Source: Bimuria novae-zelandiae CBS 107.79
Taxonomy: Eukaryota > Ascomycota > Dothideomycetes > Pleosporales > Didymosphaeriaceae
Length of the DNA: 64,000 nt
Assembly: GCA_010015655.1 (NCBI GenBank)
Contig: ML976691.1
Coordinates: 351,849 to 415,848 of the forward strand
Reading direction: 5' to 3'
Position 1 is the first letter of the stretch; every line of letters begins with the position of its first letter. The position numbers were made by a program, and so were the translations under genes. Under the pieces are notes generated by a model. The model made no database searches and was not told the origin of the DNA. It saw nothing but the letters and a program-made list of their open reading frames with translations. Shown piece after piece: positions 53,893 to 64,000 of this stretch.

Positions 53893-55814
53893 CCCGCGCC
53901 ACTCGCCAACCCTGCGGGTTGGCGCTGCGCAGCTCAACGTAACTTCGCGGCTTAACGTAACTTTATAACGCGCTTTTTACTCTATTCTTACTTTATAACT
54001 TACAAAAATGCCTAAATTCTATGGCGAAAGTCACGAAATTAAGGAGCGTATCTTAGCTTATATCTCTAGCTTTTTTAATAGAGAAATACCTAATATTATA
54101 GCTATAGCACGCGACTGGTGCGTGCCTATTTCGCGACTTTAAGCGCGCGTTAAAGGCAGAACGAGCCGCTATAACCGCACTAGGTCGAATCTACGCTTCT
54201 CGCTAGTGCAAGACAAAGCTCTAAAGTTATATATACGCTGCTGCGATAGTATTAGCATGCCTTATCTTATACTATAGCTAAAAGGCGCTGCCTAGTATAT
54301 CCTTAACCGCGCGCATCCTGATAATAGCGCTCTACTACTTAGTAAAGACTAGACCACGTAGTAGCTACACTAGAATCCTAAGTGCTACTGCATAAAGTAG
54401 AAGTCGCAGGATATTAATAGGACAGTAATAGCAATAATAAAAGCATATTCTTAGTATTTTACTAAGCTTAAGAAGGTTATTAATGCCTACGGCATCACCG
54501 CATCAGACACCTATAATATAGACGAAACCAGGTTCTATATAGGCGTCGGCGGCAGCTAATAGATTATTACTATAGAGTTAAATCGCCCTTAAGTCTCCGC
54601 GTTAGAGACCTCGCGCGATTATGTTACCTTAATTAAATTAATTTTTAGCAACGGTAAGGTCCTTAATCCTATACTCGTCGTGCAGGGCGTTAATTACTTT
54701 TATTAATAATATACTAATGCCACGCTGCCTAATAATTATATAATTACTACGTCGATATCTAGCTATACTAATAATTTAATATTAATTAAGTAGCTAAAGT
54801 TCTTTAAAAAACAGACGCGTGCGCGGCAGAAGGGCGTATAGTAATTACTTATATTTAATAGATTTAGTAGCTATTTAACTATTAAGTTTATTAAGTANNN
54901 NNNNNNNNNNNNNNNNNNNNNNNNNNNNNNNNNNNNNNNNNNNNNNNNNNNNNNNNNNNNNNNNNNNNNNNNNNNNNNNNNNNNNNNNNNNNNNNNNNNN
55001 NNNNNNNNNNNNNNNNNNNNNNNNNNNNNNNNNNNNNNNNNNNNNNNNNNNNNNNNNNNNNNNNNNNNNNNNNNNNNNNNNNNNNNNNNNNNNNNNNNNN
55101 NNNNNNNNNNNNNNNNNNNNNNNNNNNNNNNNNNNNNNNNNNNNNNNNNNNNNNNNNNNNNNNNNNNNNNNNNNNNNNNNNNNNNNNNNNNNNNNNNNNN
55201 NNNNNNNNNNNNNNNNNNNNNNNNNNNNNNNNNNNNNNNNNNNNNNNNNNNNNNNNNNNNNNNNNNNNNNNNNNNNNNNNNNNNNNNNNNNNNNNNNNNN
55301 NNNNNNNNNNNNNNNNNNNNNNNNNNNNNNNNNNNNNNNNNNNNNNNNNNNNNNNNNNNNNNNNNNNNNNNNNNNNNNNNNNNNNNNNNNNNNNNNNNNN
55401 NNNNNNNNNNNNNNNNNNNNNNNNNNNNNNNNNNNNNNNNNNNNNNNNNNNNNNNNNNNNNNNNNNNNNNNNNNNNNNNNNNNNNNNNNNNNNNNNNNNN
55501 NNNNNNNNNNNNNNNNNNNNNNNNNNNNNNNNNNNNNNNNNNNNNNNNNNNNNNNNNNNNNNNNNNNNNNNNNNNNNNNNNNNNNNNNNNNNNNNNNNNN
55601 NNNNNNNNNNNNNNNNNNNNNNNNNNNNNNNNNNNNNNNNNNNNNNNNNNNNNNNNNNNNNNNNNNNNNNNNNNNNNNNNNNNNNNNNNNNNNNNNNAAG
55701 TCTTCGCCGTCAAAATCATCCTCGAATGTCAATTCGCTATAAAAAGTGACGTTAAGCCGAGAAGTTACGTTGAGCTGCGCAGCGCCAACCCGCAGGGTTG
55801 GCGAGTGGCGCGGG
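53893..55814 (+). mobile_element. Fot1/pogo-type DNA transposon, degenerate
   Basis: Terminal inverted repeats of about 71 bp begin CCCGCGCCACTCGCCAACCC at 53893 and are mirrored at 55814 with two mismatches seen. The element is flanked by TA on both sides (53891-53892 and 55815-55816), the Tc1/mariner target. Total length is 1,922 bp, the size of Fot1. The TIRs hold a GCCAACCC-TGC-GGGTTGGC hairpin. A transposase remnant starts with ATG at 54008 (MPKFYGESHEIKERILAYIS) and shows the pogo/Fot1 block YNIDETRFYIGV (about 54510-54548), but it is full of stops. 800 N (54898-55697) hide the rest of the gene. The AT-rich, stop-rich body beside GC-rich ends suggests RIP. Confidence 0.88.
54898..55697. 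other. Assembly gap, 800 N
   Basis: A run of exactly 800 N inside the transposon, so a gap of estimated or default size. It hides the C-terminal half of the transposase. Confidence 0.98.
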
Positions 55815-55816
55815 TA

Positions 55817-56373
55817 GAAGTCACTCGAGGTCGCTTACTGCCCCATATGGAGTCTAGCTTCAACCTGAAAAAGCTACGTCCGATTTGCTGCATGGGGGGA
55901 TCTGAAGAGTAGATGACAAGATGTGAAGTGTACATTATTCAGCTTCGCAGTCACAGTTGTAACCTCAGCCCTAATCCTCCATTGCAGTAACCAATCACGG
56001 TTGTGTCGCTGTATGCCACACAGCCCTTTTGCGCATGCAAGGCTGCCAATTCCGCGACAAACATGACTCCTCTTAGTACGCTTAACAATTGACCCTCTAT
56101 TACCAAACTGCGGAATCAATGCTCAATTGTGATTGTATATCTCTTCTGGGTTGAACACACCACGACTCGCATTAGTATAATCAAAAACCCACGCGCAGAT
56201 TCAATTTCCGGTATCCCTGTAGACGAGCACTATCAGGAAACCACAACCCCACCAAGAAACCTTTCCGCAGCCCACCATCCCACTCCAAGAACCCCTTCGG
56301 CATCGCCTCTACACCCCGTAATCGCCGACATTAACAGCCTTGCGTCCTCCCTCCCACGCGCACACCCAGCTCC
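55817..56373. other. Intergenic, upstream of HAM1
   Basis: 557 bases between the transposon and the ITPase gene. It contains the HAM1 promoter; no other feature is seen. Confidence 0.4.
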
Positions 56374-57366
56374 ATGGCTTCCGTACCCACACACCTAAAC
56401 TTCATCACGGGCAACAAAAACAAGCTCGCCGAGGTACGTGCACCGAATTCCTCCTGCTTATGAAAGACCCACGTTGATGAAAGACCCACGTTGGCCTCGT
56501 ATTCGGCCTGCTCCGAAAGGTTGCTTCGCAGCTGAGAAGCACGGGATGACATGGGTGTGAGATTTGAGGCTCTGCAGCACGACCGCTGTGCGCTCGGAGC
56601 CGCCGCGCATCACGCCATGTGTGCAGGGGTGTACCGCACAGAGAATACACAGCGCTCGGGATAATGCTAACGCGCGCGTGTATGCAGGTACAAGCCATTC
56701 TCGAGGGCGTGATCGAGCTCAGGAATCAGAATGTCGATCTGGTAGAGATCCAGGGCACGGTCGAGGAAGTCACGACGGATAAGTGCCGACGAGCGGCGGA
56801 AGCGGTATGTGTCTTGCTACTTTCTATTCGATCTGTTCTTATTCTGATGGGCTGTGTGTAGATCAAAGGCCCTGTGCTCGTCGAAGACACATGTCTCTGC
56901 TTCAAAGCTATGAACGATCTCCCGGGACCGTACATGTAAGTCGTACGCCACTTCTTCTGGCTTAGGCATCTCAATTGACTCTCTCAACCAGCAAGTGGTT
57001 CATGCTCGCTCTCGGCCCGACCAAACTACATCAAATGCTCGACGGCTTTCAGGACAAGTCCGCGCAAGCTGTCTGCACATTCGCTTACTGCGAAGGCCCT
57101 GGCCACGAGCCGGTACTCTTCCAGGGGAGAACGGACGGCAAATTGGTTGCAAGCAGGGGGTCTACGGTATTTGGTTAGTGACTGATCTCCACGGATTTCT
57201 CAAAGTATGCCGCTAACAGATATGATGAACAGGCTGGGACTCTTGCTTCGAATACGAAGGCAAGACATATGCGGAGATGGAGAAGAGCGAGAAAAACAAG
57301 ATCTCGCACCGAGGCAAGGCTCTCGACAAGCTGAAAGAGTGGCTTGCTAGCAGAGTCGACGCGTAA
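56374..57366 (+). CDS. HAM1: Inosine triphosphate pyrophosphatase (HAM1/ITPA)
   Basis: The enzyme hydrolyses ITP, dITP and XTP to monophosphates and so keeps non-canonical purines out of nucleic acids; it is cytosolic. Five exons join in phase: 56374-56433, 56688-56804, 56862-56935, 56992-57173 and 57233-57366, giving 188 residues, the family length. The start [20 protein letters not shown] holds the substrate-binding FITGNKNK motif. Further signatures are [20 protein letters not shown] (catalytic Asp/Glu region), [28 protein letters not shown] and [19 protein letters not shown]. The first intron (254 nt) is long and contains a perfect 17-bp tandem repeat at 56461-56494. HAM1 and FAP7 converge, 151 bases apart. 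Confidence 0.96.
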
Positions 57367-57517
57367 CATGCCTCGATGCTGTTTGGCGACCCAGCTCTCA
57401 ATGTAGCTCTTTCCACACCCGCACTTCTTGTATACCCCAGTTCAGAAAGAAAATAAAAGCGACTCACCAAGATGATCCACTCTCGCAACATCGACTTCAT
57501 ACAGACCAACACTCTTT

Positions 57518-58116
57518 TCACTCCTCCCCTGCATGATCCTTCCTCCACTGGTCCACCCACATTTCCACCCTCTCAATATTCCCCTCCACATCCCCATCCT
57601 TGTCGCTCCTCAATTCCACTACAATCTCCTCCCTATAGCTCTCCCGCGCCTCGTCCAACAGCACCTGCATAATCTCACTATCCATATTCTCCTCCAGCTT
57701 CTTATCCTTGTACCCCCTCGCCGTCAGGCGATCATATAAAACGGTCGAGTCGCACCGCAGCACTATAACGAGGTCGATCCAGCGCTCGGGAAACAGCTCG
57801 CACGCGTGCCAGTCGAGAATGACGCCGCCGGTTTCGGAGAGGTTTGTTGCTTCGAGGTAATCGAGGAGCTTCTTGCGTTAGATGATTCCCATATACCATC
57901 TTGCAAACGACGTGCGGAAGGAGCGCATACCTTATCCTCGTCTACAACCCAGCTGCCCAGCTTCTCGTCCCTGCCCTCGTGGAACCCCTCGTCTTTGACA
58001 ATCTGGTTCACAGACACGTGTCTGAAGCCTAGACTCTGCGCTAGCTGCTCCGCATGCGTCGTCTTGCCCACGCCCGGCGTGCCCGTGATCACGATGTTGG
58101 GGTTCTTGCGCGCCAT
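57518..58116 (-). CDS. FAP7: Adenylate kinase isoenzyme 6 / ribosome factor FAP7
   Basis: Fap7 is a P-loop NTPase needed for the last 18S rRNA processing step with Rps14; it also has adenylate-kinase activity. Exons 58116-57931 and 57871-57518 join in phase to 179 residues, the family size. Start MARKNPNIVITGTPGVGKTT contains the Walker A loop GTPGVGKTT. Further signatures are LGFRHVSVNQIVKDEG, GGVILDWHACELFPERWIDL, VIVLRCDSTVLYDRLTARGY (LID-type) and a terminal WVDQWRKDHAGEE. The ORF extends six bases upstream only by a GTG, so ATG 58116 is the start. Confidence 0.95.
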
Positions 58117-59291
58117 GTCCACCCTCTTCGCAAATAATCCTCGTTCAGTCGCTCGATCCGCTGCTGCGCAGTGCTGTTGTCGCTGCTGTCTATGTCGTCC
58201 GTATATAGAAAGAATTAAATTTTCGCAATTCGCGTGTTTGGAACAGGCTTCGTTAGCTCCTCGTGATGGTTATTCGTCGCGCAATGCCAGTGTTTTGGTC
58301 CAAAAATTTCCTGACGCCGAGAGACCGCCGCCGAAGCTTCTTGATGCCCCGCTAACCCCGCACTAGCTCCGTTTCAGATCCGCATGCTCGCCATCATCCA
58401 TGGATGATGGATGTCTTGCAGCACCGTGGTAAGCCGGGAGGTCCTGCATAGACACCCTTGAGACTAGGCATTCTTCTGCGGTATGGCTCTTACGACGGAC
58501 TTCGTACTCAGGTTGCAGCCAGCCACTTTGTACTGTTCGTCCAGGGGTAACACACAGGACAAAGACATTCCTGAATAGAGCTGTCTGAGTACTGTGTGTT
58601 ACCCCAGGGTAAGCAATACAGTGGCCGACTGCACCTACTCTGTACCCGGCCCTCTGGTTGTGCAGGTCGGCGTATTTTACTGGAAATCTTCGTGCGATGG
58701 AAACCCGACCCAATACATTCACGCGATTAAAAACAGTTATGTTTAGAAAAAGGTGATTAGGTCTATTACGTATCATCGCATCGCATTCTCAAATCAAAGT
58801 CTAAACCTATCCGCCACTAACACCGAAACTTTTACAAGTAAAACCACTCATGATAAGCGCCAGAACCCAATACAATTCGTTCGAGAGACAAGCTAGCATG
58901 TACTATGCCTACCAAGAACCTTGCCGACCCCAAAGACTGACGTAGCATGCAGCATGCAGACAGGATGCGATGAACAGATGATGCTCAAAGTGACACTCAC
59001 TCCATAGCTGCCCCATCTACCACCCAGTGAGTGTCTCACTAAGGGAGAGATATTAAACCGGTGGCAAAAAAGTGACACAATCAGAGCATCTTGGAACACT
59101 GGAGAGGTGGGATGATGATGTGAGGAAAAAGGGTTGTGATCCAAGCGCCGGAAAGTAGTGCTATAACGCAGTGCCAGAAAGCTTCACCTTGTAGCCGTCG
59201 TGTAACCGCCAAATGCATCATGATACCGGCATCTAGTCGAAGAAAGGAAGCCAATGCCCTACATCCGTCGGACGTTGCGAGAGCGAGGCAA
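58117..59291. other. Intergenic with hairpin repeat
   Basis: About 1.17 kb between FAP7 and the 3' end of NAP1. The hairpin/dispersed repeat at 58541-58654 is the only structure found. Short ORFs are not supported. Confidence 0.45.
58541..58654. repeat. Hairpin element with 14-bp inverted arms, dispersed family
   Basis: GGGGTAACACACAG at 58544-58557 is mirrored by CTGTGTGTTACCCC at 58592-58605, arms separated by 34 bases. The right arm continues with AGGGTAAGCAATACAGTGGC and on to about 58654, a stretch that recurs at 13729-13791. It may be a MITE-like or fragmentary transposon end. Confidence 0.6.
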
Positions 59292-60786
59292 TTAGCTCTG
59301 CTTGCACTCGGCAGCCTCTTGCTTGGGTTTTGTGCCGTCATCCTGAGGGAAGCATTAGCAACTGTATATGCATGTACGGAAGATTAGCGTACCTCGTCAT
59401 CTGACTCGTCATCCTCGTCCCGGTCGCTGACATCGTCCTCATCCTCATCGTCTTCGTCCTCAAACTCGCCCTCGTCGAAGTCTTCGAGGTTCTCGTACTG
59501 GAGAGCCTCACCGGTGAACCAGTCGATGGCACGAGGAATGAGCTTCTCCTTGATGTCCTCACCGAGCTGGTAGTCGAGCTCAAGGCGCTCTTCGATGTCA
59601 GAGGAGGCATCGTCGTCGTCCTGAGGAGGCTTGGGCGGATCGAAGAAGTTGAAGAATGACTCTGTCGGTACTGTCTTCTTGACCACACGGGTCTGCTTTG
59701 TGTCTAGCGTGTCGTTAGTCTTGTGGTGTACAGAACGTTGATACAATGCTTACTCTTGTTCCGCTGCTTCTTGCTCTCGACCCGGACGGTAAGGTCCTTG
59801 CCTTGCTTCCAGTCGATTTTGTCACCCTCGGCGTGGTCGTAGATGAAGTCTCCGCCATAGCCGTTCTCCTCTTGGTAGAAGTATGACTTGGTGATGGCCT
59901 TGTTGGTGAAGTACTCATTCTCCTCAAACTCGAAGATCAGGCGGAAGCCTGGGCGGTCCAGGTACTCCATGCGGATGTCGGTCAGGTGCTTTAGTGCGCC
60001 CTCGTCGCGGTCGGTGATCATTTCCGCAAGCGAGATCTGGTTCTTCATGGCGCTCAGCCAGAACTCTGGAATACCCTTGACATCCTTGCCCTCATCTTTG
60101 TTGACCTCCTCCTCTGGCACGGGATCCTCTTCGTCGTCCTCGTCCTTCTTCTCACCAACTGTGACCTGCTCCTCGGTAGGCTCAGTCTCACCGTTAATGA
60201 TCTTCGCACGGGACTGGTAGAGCGGTGTAAACTTGGCAAAGTACTTCTTCTCCAGCTGCAAAACCTCCTCCTGGAATTCGGCTTCGAGCTTAGAGTGCTC
60301 CTTCTGGATGCCCTTCAGACCTGCGACACGACGGCGCACAGAGCCGGGGAGGGACTCGATGTAACCACTTGACCGGCCGACAAGCGAGCCGAGCTTTGCC
60401 TGCATCATGGAAACAAGGGCGGGGTTTGCGGCGAAGAGACCGGCGGCTGTGCGCTCCAAATCCTCTGTGGGCAGAAAATATCAATTAGCGGTCAAGCTCG
60501 TCACGACTGGCACTCGGGTGGGGGGAAGAGGGGCAGCAGAGCGAAGAAAAGTGCACTTACCCTCCTTGATGCTATCGACGCCGGGCTGCTGGGCGCGCGA
60601 CGAGATCGGGGCGGCATTCGCAGGCGTGTTCTGCGGCGTACTGGTGGTATCAATGTGAGCGGACGGTACGTCTACAGTGTTCGTGGCGGACATTGTATGC
60701 GGTTCAAAAATCGCGGGCGGGTGTGGGGTAGAGACTTACGGCGCAGCCATGTTGTCGAGCTTCTTATTGCGGATGGGCTCAGACAT
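59292..60786 (-). CDS. NAP1: Nucleosome assembly protein NAP1
   Basis: Nap1 is a histone H2A-H2B chaperone shuttling between cytosol and nucleus. Five exons join in phase: 60786-60740, 60640-60561, 60464-59754, 59703-59393 and 59342-59292, 399 residues. Start [16 protein letters not shown], then [20 protein letters not shown]; a long dimerisation helix (about 60-110, [38 protein letters not shown]); the NAP earmuff domain with [39 protein letters not shown] and [12 protein letters not shown]; then [19 protein letters not shown] and a C-terminal acidic tail. The 51-nt last exon gives the end ECKQS, a CaaX-type prenylation signal also found in NAP1 proteins. Without that exon the reading would stop at a false end after DDEVR. 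Confidence 0.94.
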
Positions 60787-61705
60787 GTTGACGGAGTGCT
60801 GCAGGTGCGAGAGTGTTGAGAGAGTGCGGGTGTTGTTGGTGCAGAAGAATTATGCTTCGGCCGTTCAGACCGCAGCAAAGCAACTTGACTAGGCTTGTCC
60901 GCCCCTCATCTACCGACTAGGCTTAAGCGAGTTAACGCGTGGCGCAAAGACGCTGAGCACCCCAGGGCACAGCTCAGCGGCCGACTCGAGAATCAACCCG
61001 GAAAAGAAAGCGACCGGCGGCAGGCGCGGTGATGCGCGGGTCGTAAATTGCTTTACAAAGGCCTTTCACGATTCTGCAACCAAGCGGATGGGCGAGAGTT
61101 GTGAAGGCAACCTGTTACCGCTCACTGGGCGGGCGACAATAGTCAAGCACGCTTCCGACGCGTCTGCTCTCAACGTGTATCCATTCAACCCCGGGAGAGT
61201 TTCTGCCTGTCATCCACTTCTACGAGTACCCAAGCCTGGTCCGGAATTGCCGATATCAACCGATTGTGGCAGAAACTTTCAACCGATTGTGGCAGAAACT
61301 TTCAAAAAGTACTGGGTATTTCTACCAACCGGCATTGTTCTACAGCACATCTAGCTGTGCATCTATACTCTACCCTGGTATCGAACGCCAGCGTGCCCTG
61401 TGCACCCGGCAAGCCTTCTAGAACAAAGCGGATCGGCTAAGAAAAAATTGCTGGCGCGTTGCCGCCGTCGCCATGGCACCTGCCTTAGCCAAAAACAGCA
61501 GGTACGCCTCCTACGCGTTCATCGTCGGCCTGTCAGCACCCTAACGACATGGCCAACCACAAATCTTTGACAGTTCTGAAAGGCAACGACAAAGGGTAAT
61601 CGCCAATGCCAACAAGCTCTGTGACCGTCTTCTGAGGCGGATTTGTCAGAGTCATGACGGGCTATACGCGTCGAAAGCGCTTTCAAAAACTCATCTACCA
61701 CAACT
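60787..61705. other. Intergenic with a 23-bp tandem repeat
   Basis: About 920 bases between NAP1 and the transporter. A perfect tandem pair of 23 bp (CAACCGATTGTGGCAGAAAC plus TTT) is at 61257-61302. No gene supported. Confidence 0.45.
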
Positions 61706-63529
61706 TCAGTGGCCTTGGAGACGCTTCAACCGTCGGGTCGCTAGCGCTGCGAACACCGCACACACTGCGCCGATGAAAAGACACACTCCAATAGCGTTCG
61801 GACCGTCTGTCGAATGGTGCTCTGACGGATCCGACTCTTTCGAAAGCTCAGGGCTCTTTCCAGGCTCCAGCAGGGAAAACACGACCCATGAAATGCCCGT
61901 ACCGACGAACTGAGGTAGCGTTGTGTACAGGTTCATGATACCGAGATACTTTCCGGAACTCTCGCCACTCGATCCAGAAGCCTCTTCAAGACCATGGTTG
62001 AGGTGAAGTTGTACGGGTGATTCGAGCTCGATCGAGTTGCGTCCGAGGTGTCCATAGGAGTGACCAGTGTGAGAGAGACGATTGATCTCTACGCCTAGAA
62101 ACGTAAACGGAGCCCAACAGCTAATCGCCCATGAACTACACAGAGTCAGTTGCTGCACACTAGGAGTGAGGAGGAGAACTCACATTCCGCAAGCAGCTAC
62201 TATGATGGTTGCGCTTCTGAGCGACTGAACGAAAGGGGCCATGATCATAGAACCAGCAAAAATGCAATGGGAGACTGTCCAGGTGGTAAGAAGAGACGGC
62301 TTGTACTTTTCGAACTCGGTGACGAAAGAAGCAATACTCGCAGGCGGACGCGGAGTGAAACCGGGGCCTTCTTCATCTGGACTCTTGACGAAGAAAGGCA
62401 GTATTACAGACATGACGAATGTAATGATCGAGAATGCGATCAAAGCCATGGAACCAATACGACCTACTTGACCTGTCAAGTCTCCAGCCGCTTTGGCGTC
62501 TGCAGGAGCATCGTAGCGGAGATAGATCTCTCCCACCCAGGTTGTAGAGTAGAACAAGAACGGAAACCAGCCTAGGAGAGCATGTTAGCCAAAGTAGAAC
62601 CGACTCTGCTGGGTCGTTCCGACTTACCAATCCATGCCCAAAACTGAACATAGCAGATGGCTTGGATGCTTCGAGGTAGATTCATAGCGGTGTGTGCAAT
62701 CTCGGAGAGGACGTGAAGTGGACCAAAGTCGGCACCCTCCTCATTGCCATCGTGGATGAGTATGCGCTCAGTGACTGCCCACGAGGTGATGCTCACAGTG
62801 ATGCAAAGACACAGCGCCGCCACGGAAGTCAGCTGTTTGAACTGGGAGTCTCCGAGCATGGTGCCAAAGACGCTCTTCAGGTCAATGGCTCCTGCAGCAT
62901 ATCCGACCAGTGATCCCACGGCGACCATCCTACTGGCCCAACTGCTGCCGCTCTGTTGTTTCGAAATCGGCAGCGTATCTACGATGAGCCCTCTGCAGCT
63001 CCCTTGTACCGCATTGATTGCAAAGTCAATGCCGTAGATGCTCAAAACCGCCAGAACGATGGTCGCGCCCTTCGCACTCTCCTTGTCCGGAATGAAATGA
63101 TGCACCACCTCTTTTGTAAACCCAAGCAACAGCAGAAAGAAGCAGACCAGAACTGTCCCGCACACCATGAACGGTCTTCTCCTTCCCCATCTACTCTTGG
63201 ATCGATCCGCGACAACGCCAACAATGGGTTGCATGATAAGACCAGATAACGGTCCGGCGACCCAAACGAGGGAAATCTTCGACTTCGTGAGGCCCAGCTC
63301 AAGTAGGTACGGCGTACAGTATGTCATTTCGACATTCCAAGTGACCCTGCCGTCGAGTCAGTATGAGTGTGGGGCACGTCTCAGAGAAGGGCGCCTACTG
63401 AAGACCAACGAGGGACAAAGTCAACAGCGCCATTCTGATTGACTCGGACGAGCCCTTGATAGACGGCGTCCCTGCCCATTGTGCTTGCGCCGAGACCCCT
63501 CCGCCTATACTGCCTCCGCCCGCAACCAT
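61706..63529 (-). CDS. Sucrose/alpha-glucoside-type proton symporter (SUT/GPH family, MFS)
   Basis: These plasma-membrane carriers take up sucrose or maltose with protons. Exons 63529-63399, 63346-62628, 62571-62184 and 62135-61706 join in phase to 555 residues with about 12 membrane segments. The first exon is short and polar/hydrophobic (MVAGGGSIGGGVSAQAQ...). Diagnostic motifs are VTWNVEMTYCTPYLLELGL, VWVAGPLSGLIMQPIVGVVA, the RWGRRRPFM loop characteristic of sucrose transporters, GCxGxIVDTLPI-like QGSCRGLIVDTLPISKQQSG, and FYSTTWVGEIY. The fungal group is Sut1-like of Schizosaccharomyces. The central cytosolic loop and the C-terminal tail are polar. Substrate choice among sucrose, maltose and others is inference. 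Confidence 0.9.
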
Positions 63530-64000
63530 GGCCAATGTATGTGTACGTGTCGCGTGCGCAACGGGTGGTGCTCGATAGGATTAGAGAAACGTAGAAAATG
63601 GAAGTCGCATTGGGCGTGTGTGAACAAAAGGAACTGAGGGACTGAACGTGAACGCTGCACACGGAGGAAAGATAGCGGGTGGATTCGCAAGCGAAGGGAA
63701 CACCGGATATTATTTGGTCTGCGGACTTGTATAGGAGGGCTGTAAGGGGACGTTAGCCCTCCGATCCTGGGCTTGGCTGTCGCGTCCAGAAGTTCGTGTA
63801 GGGAGCCCGGGATCCGGCCAAAAATAGACAAGTTTCGACGGGCCGTCGCCATTCAGCCAATTCCGGTTAGCCATCCGCTGACACAATTGCATCGTCTAGC
63901 ATTCACTGTTACTGGTACTCAGGCTGTGACTTCCAGATGGGCAGTTGTCTCAGCGAGTGTGCGACACAATTCCAGCTCAAGCATTCAGTGCAGTTGGGGC
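63530..64000. other. Right-edge region, no gene seen
   Basis: About 470 bases upstream of the symporter gene, presumably its promoter and leader. No supported ORF. Confidence 0.4.

Noticed and set aside
54871..55732. ORFs of about 285 residues
   Set aside because: They consist of the 800-N gap plus a few flanking codons.
51553..63529. Secondary-metabolite cluster around the P450-like and transporter genes
   Set aside because: The genes between are HAM1, FAP7 and NAP1, there is no backbone synthase, and the P450-like protein lacks the heme Cys.
1..64000. CRISPR arrays, rRNA genes, bacterial-type operons
   Set aside because: None seen; the DNA is eukaryotic with spliced genes.

Overview
The window is nuclear DNA of a filamentous ascomycete, most likely a Dothideomycete. 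The evidence is: genes with 1-8 short GT-AG introns (mostly 40-110 nt), orthologues of a standard Pezizomycotina core gene set, protein families largely restricted to this group (DUF7580, 2EXR, the fungal ubiquitin-like-domain proteins), and AT-rich stop-ridden transposon remains that look RIP-mutated. Class assignment is inference. Exon coordinates were worked out by hand from splice signals and reading phase; coding totals were checked to be multiples of three for most multi-exon genes.

Layout. 1-6.3 kb: a 5' gene running off the left edge, a Derlin (ER-associated degradation), a small repeat-bearing protein, the RNA polymerase I subunit A49, and a promethin-like lipid-droplet protein. 6.7-15.8 kb: the most unusual part, a divergent pair. 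On the minus strand is a nine-exon gene for a protein of about 2,018 residues with an N-terminal helical region, C2H2-type zinc fingers, two macro domains around a helical middle, a pair of PH-like domains and a C-terminal winged-helix-like domain. On the plus strand is a DUF7580 protein. 17.7-23.8 kb: SMI1/KNR4 and the heat-shock factor HSF1. 24.8-26.5 kb: a broken gene of a third fungal immune-type family (helical N-terminus, coiled coil, ubiquitin-like domain), next to an assembly gap. 27.9-31 kb: a glycine-rich protein with an acylation-type N-terminus, then an AT-rich transposon graveyard holding an intact solo LTR with a perfect 5-bp target duplication.

31.2-42.1 kb: GDP-mannose transporter, phosducin-like protein, acireductone dioxygenase, a hypothetical protein, a triose-phosphate-type transporter, an F-box protein, a 2EXR protein, and BRX1 (ribosome assembly). 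43-48.3 kb: the INO80 chromatin-remodelling ATPase. 49.4-53.6 kb: two small membrane proteins, a 56-bp tandem repeat, and a P450-like protein that has lost its heme-cysteine loop. 53.9-55.8 kb: a Fot1/pogo DNA transposon with near-perfect ~71-bp terminal inverted repeats, a decayed transposase and 800 N inside it. 56.4-63.5 kb: HAM1 ITPase and the FAP7 adenylate kinase (convergent), the histone chaperone NAP1, and a sucrose-type sugar/proton symporter.

Most genes are unlinked housekeeping functions. The exceptions are the three immune-type genes between 6.7 and 26.5 kb (macro protein, DUF7580 protein, ubiquitin-like-domain pseudogene), whose families recur in fungal NLR-like repertoires. This suggests a non-self-recognition or antiviral-type neighbourhood, but no function is shown by the sequence itself.
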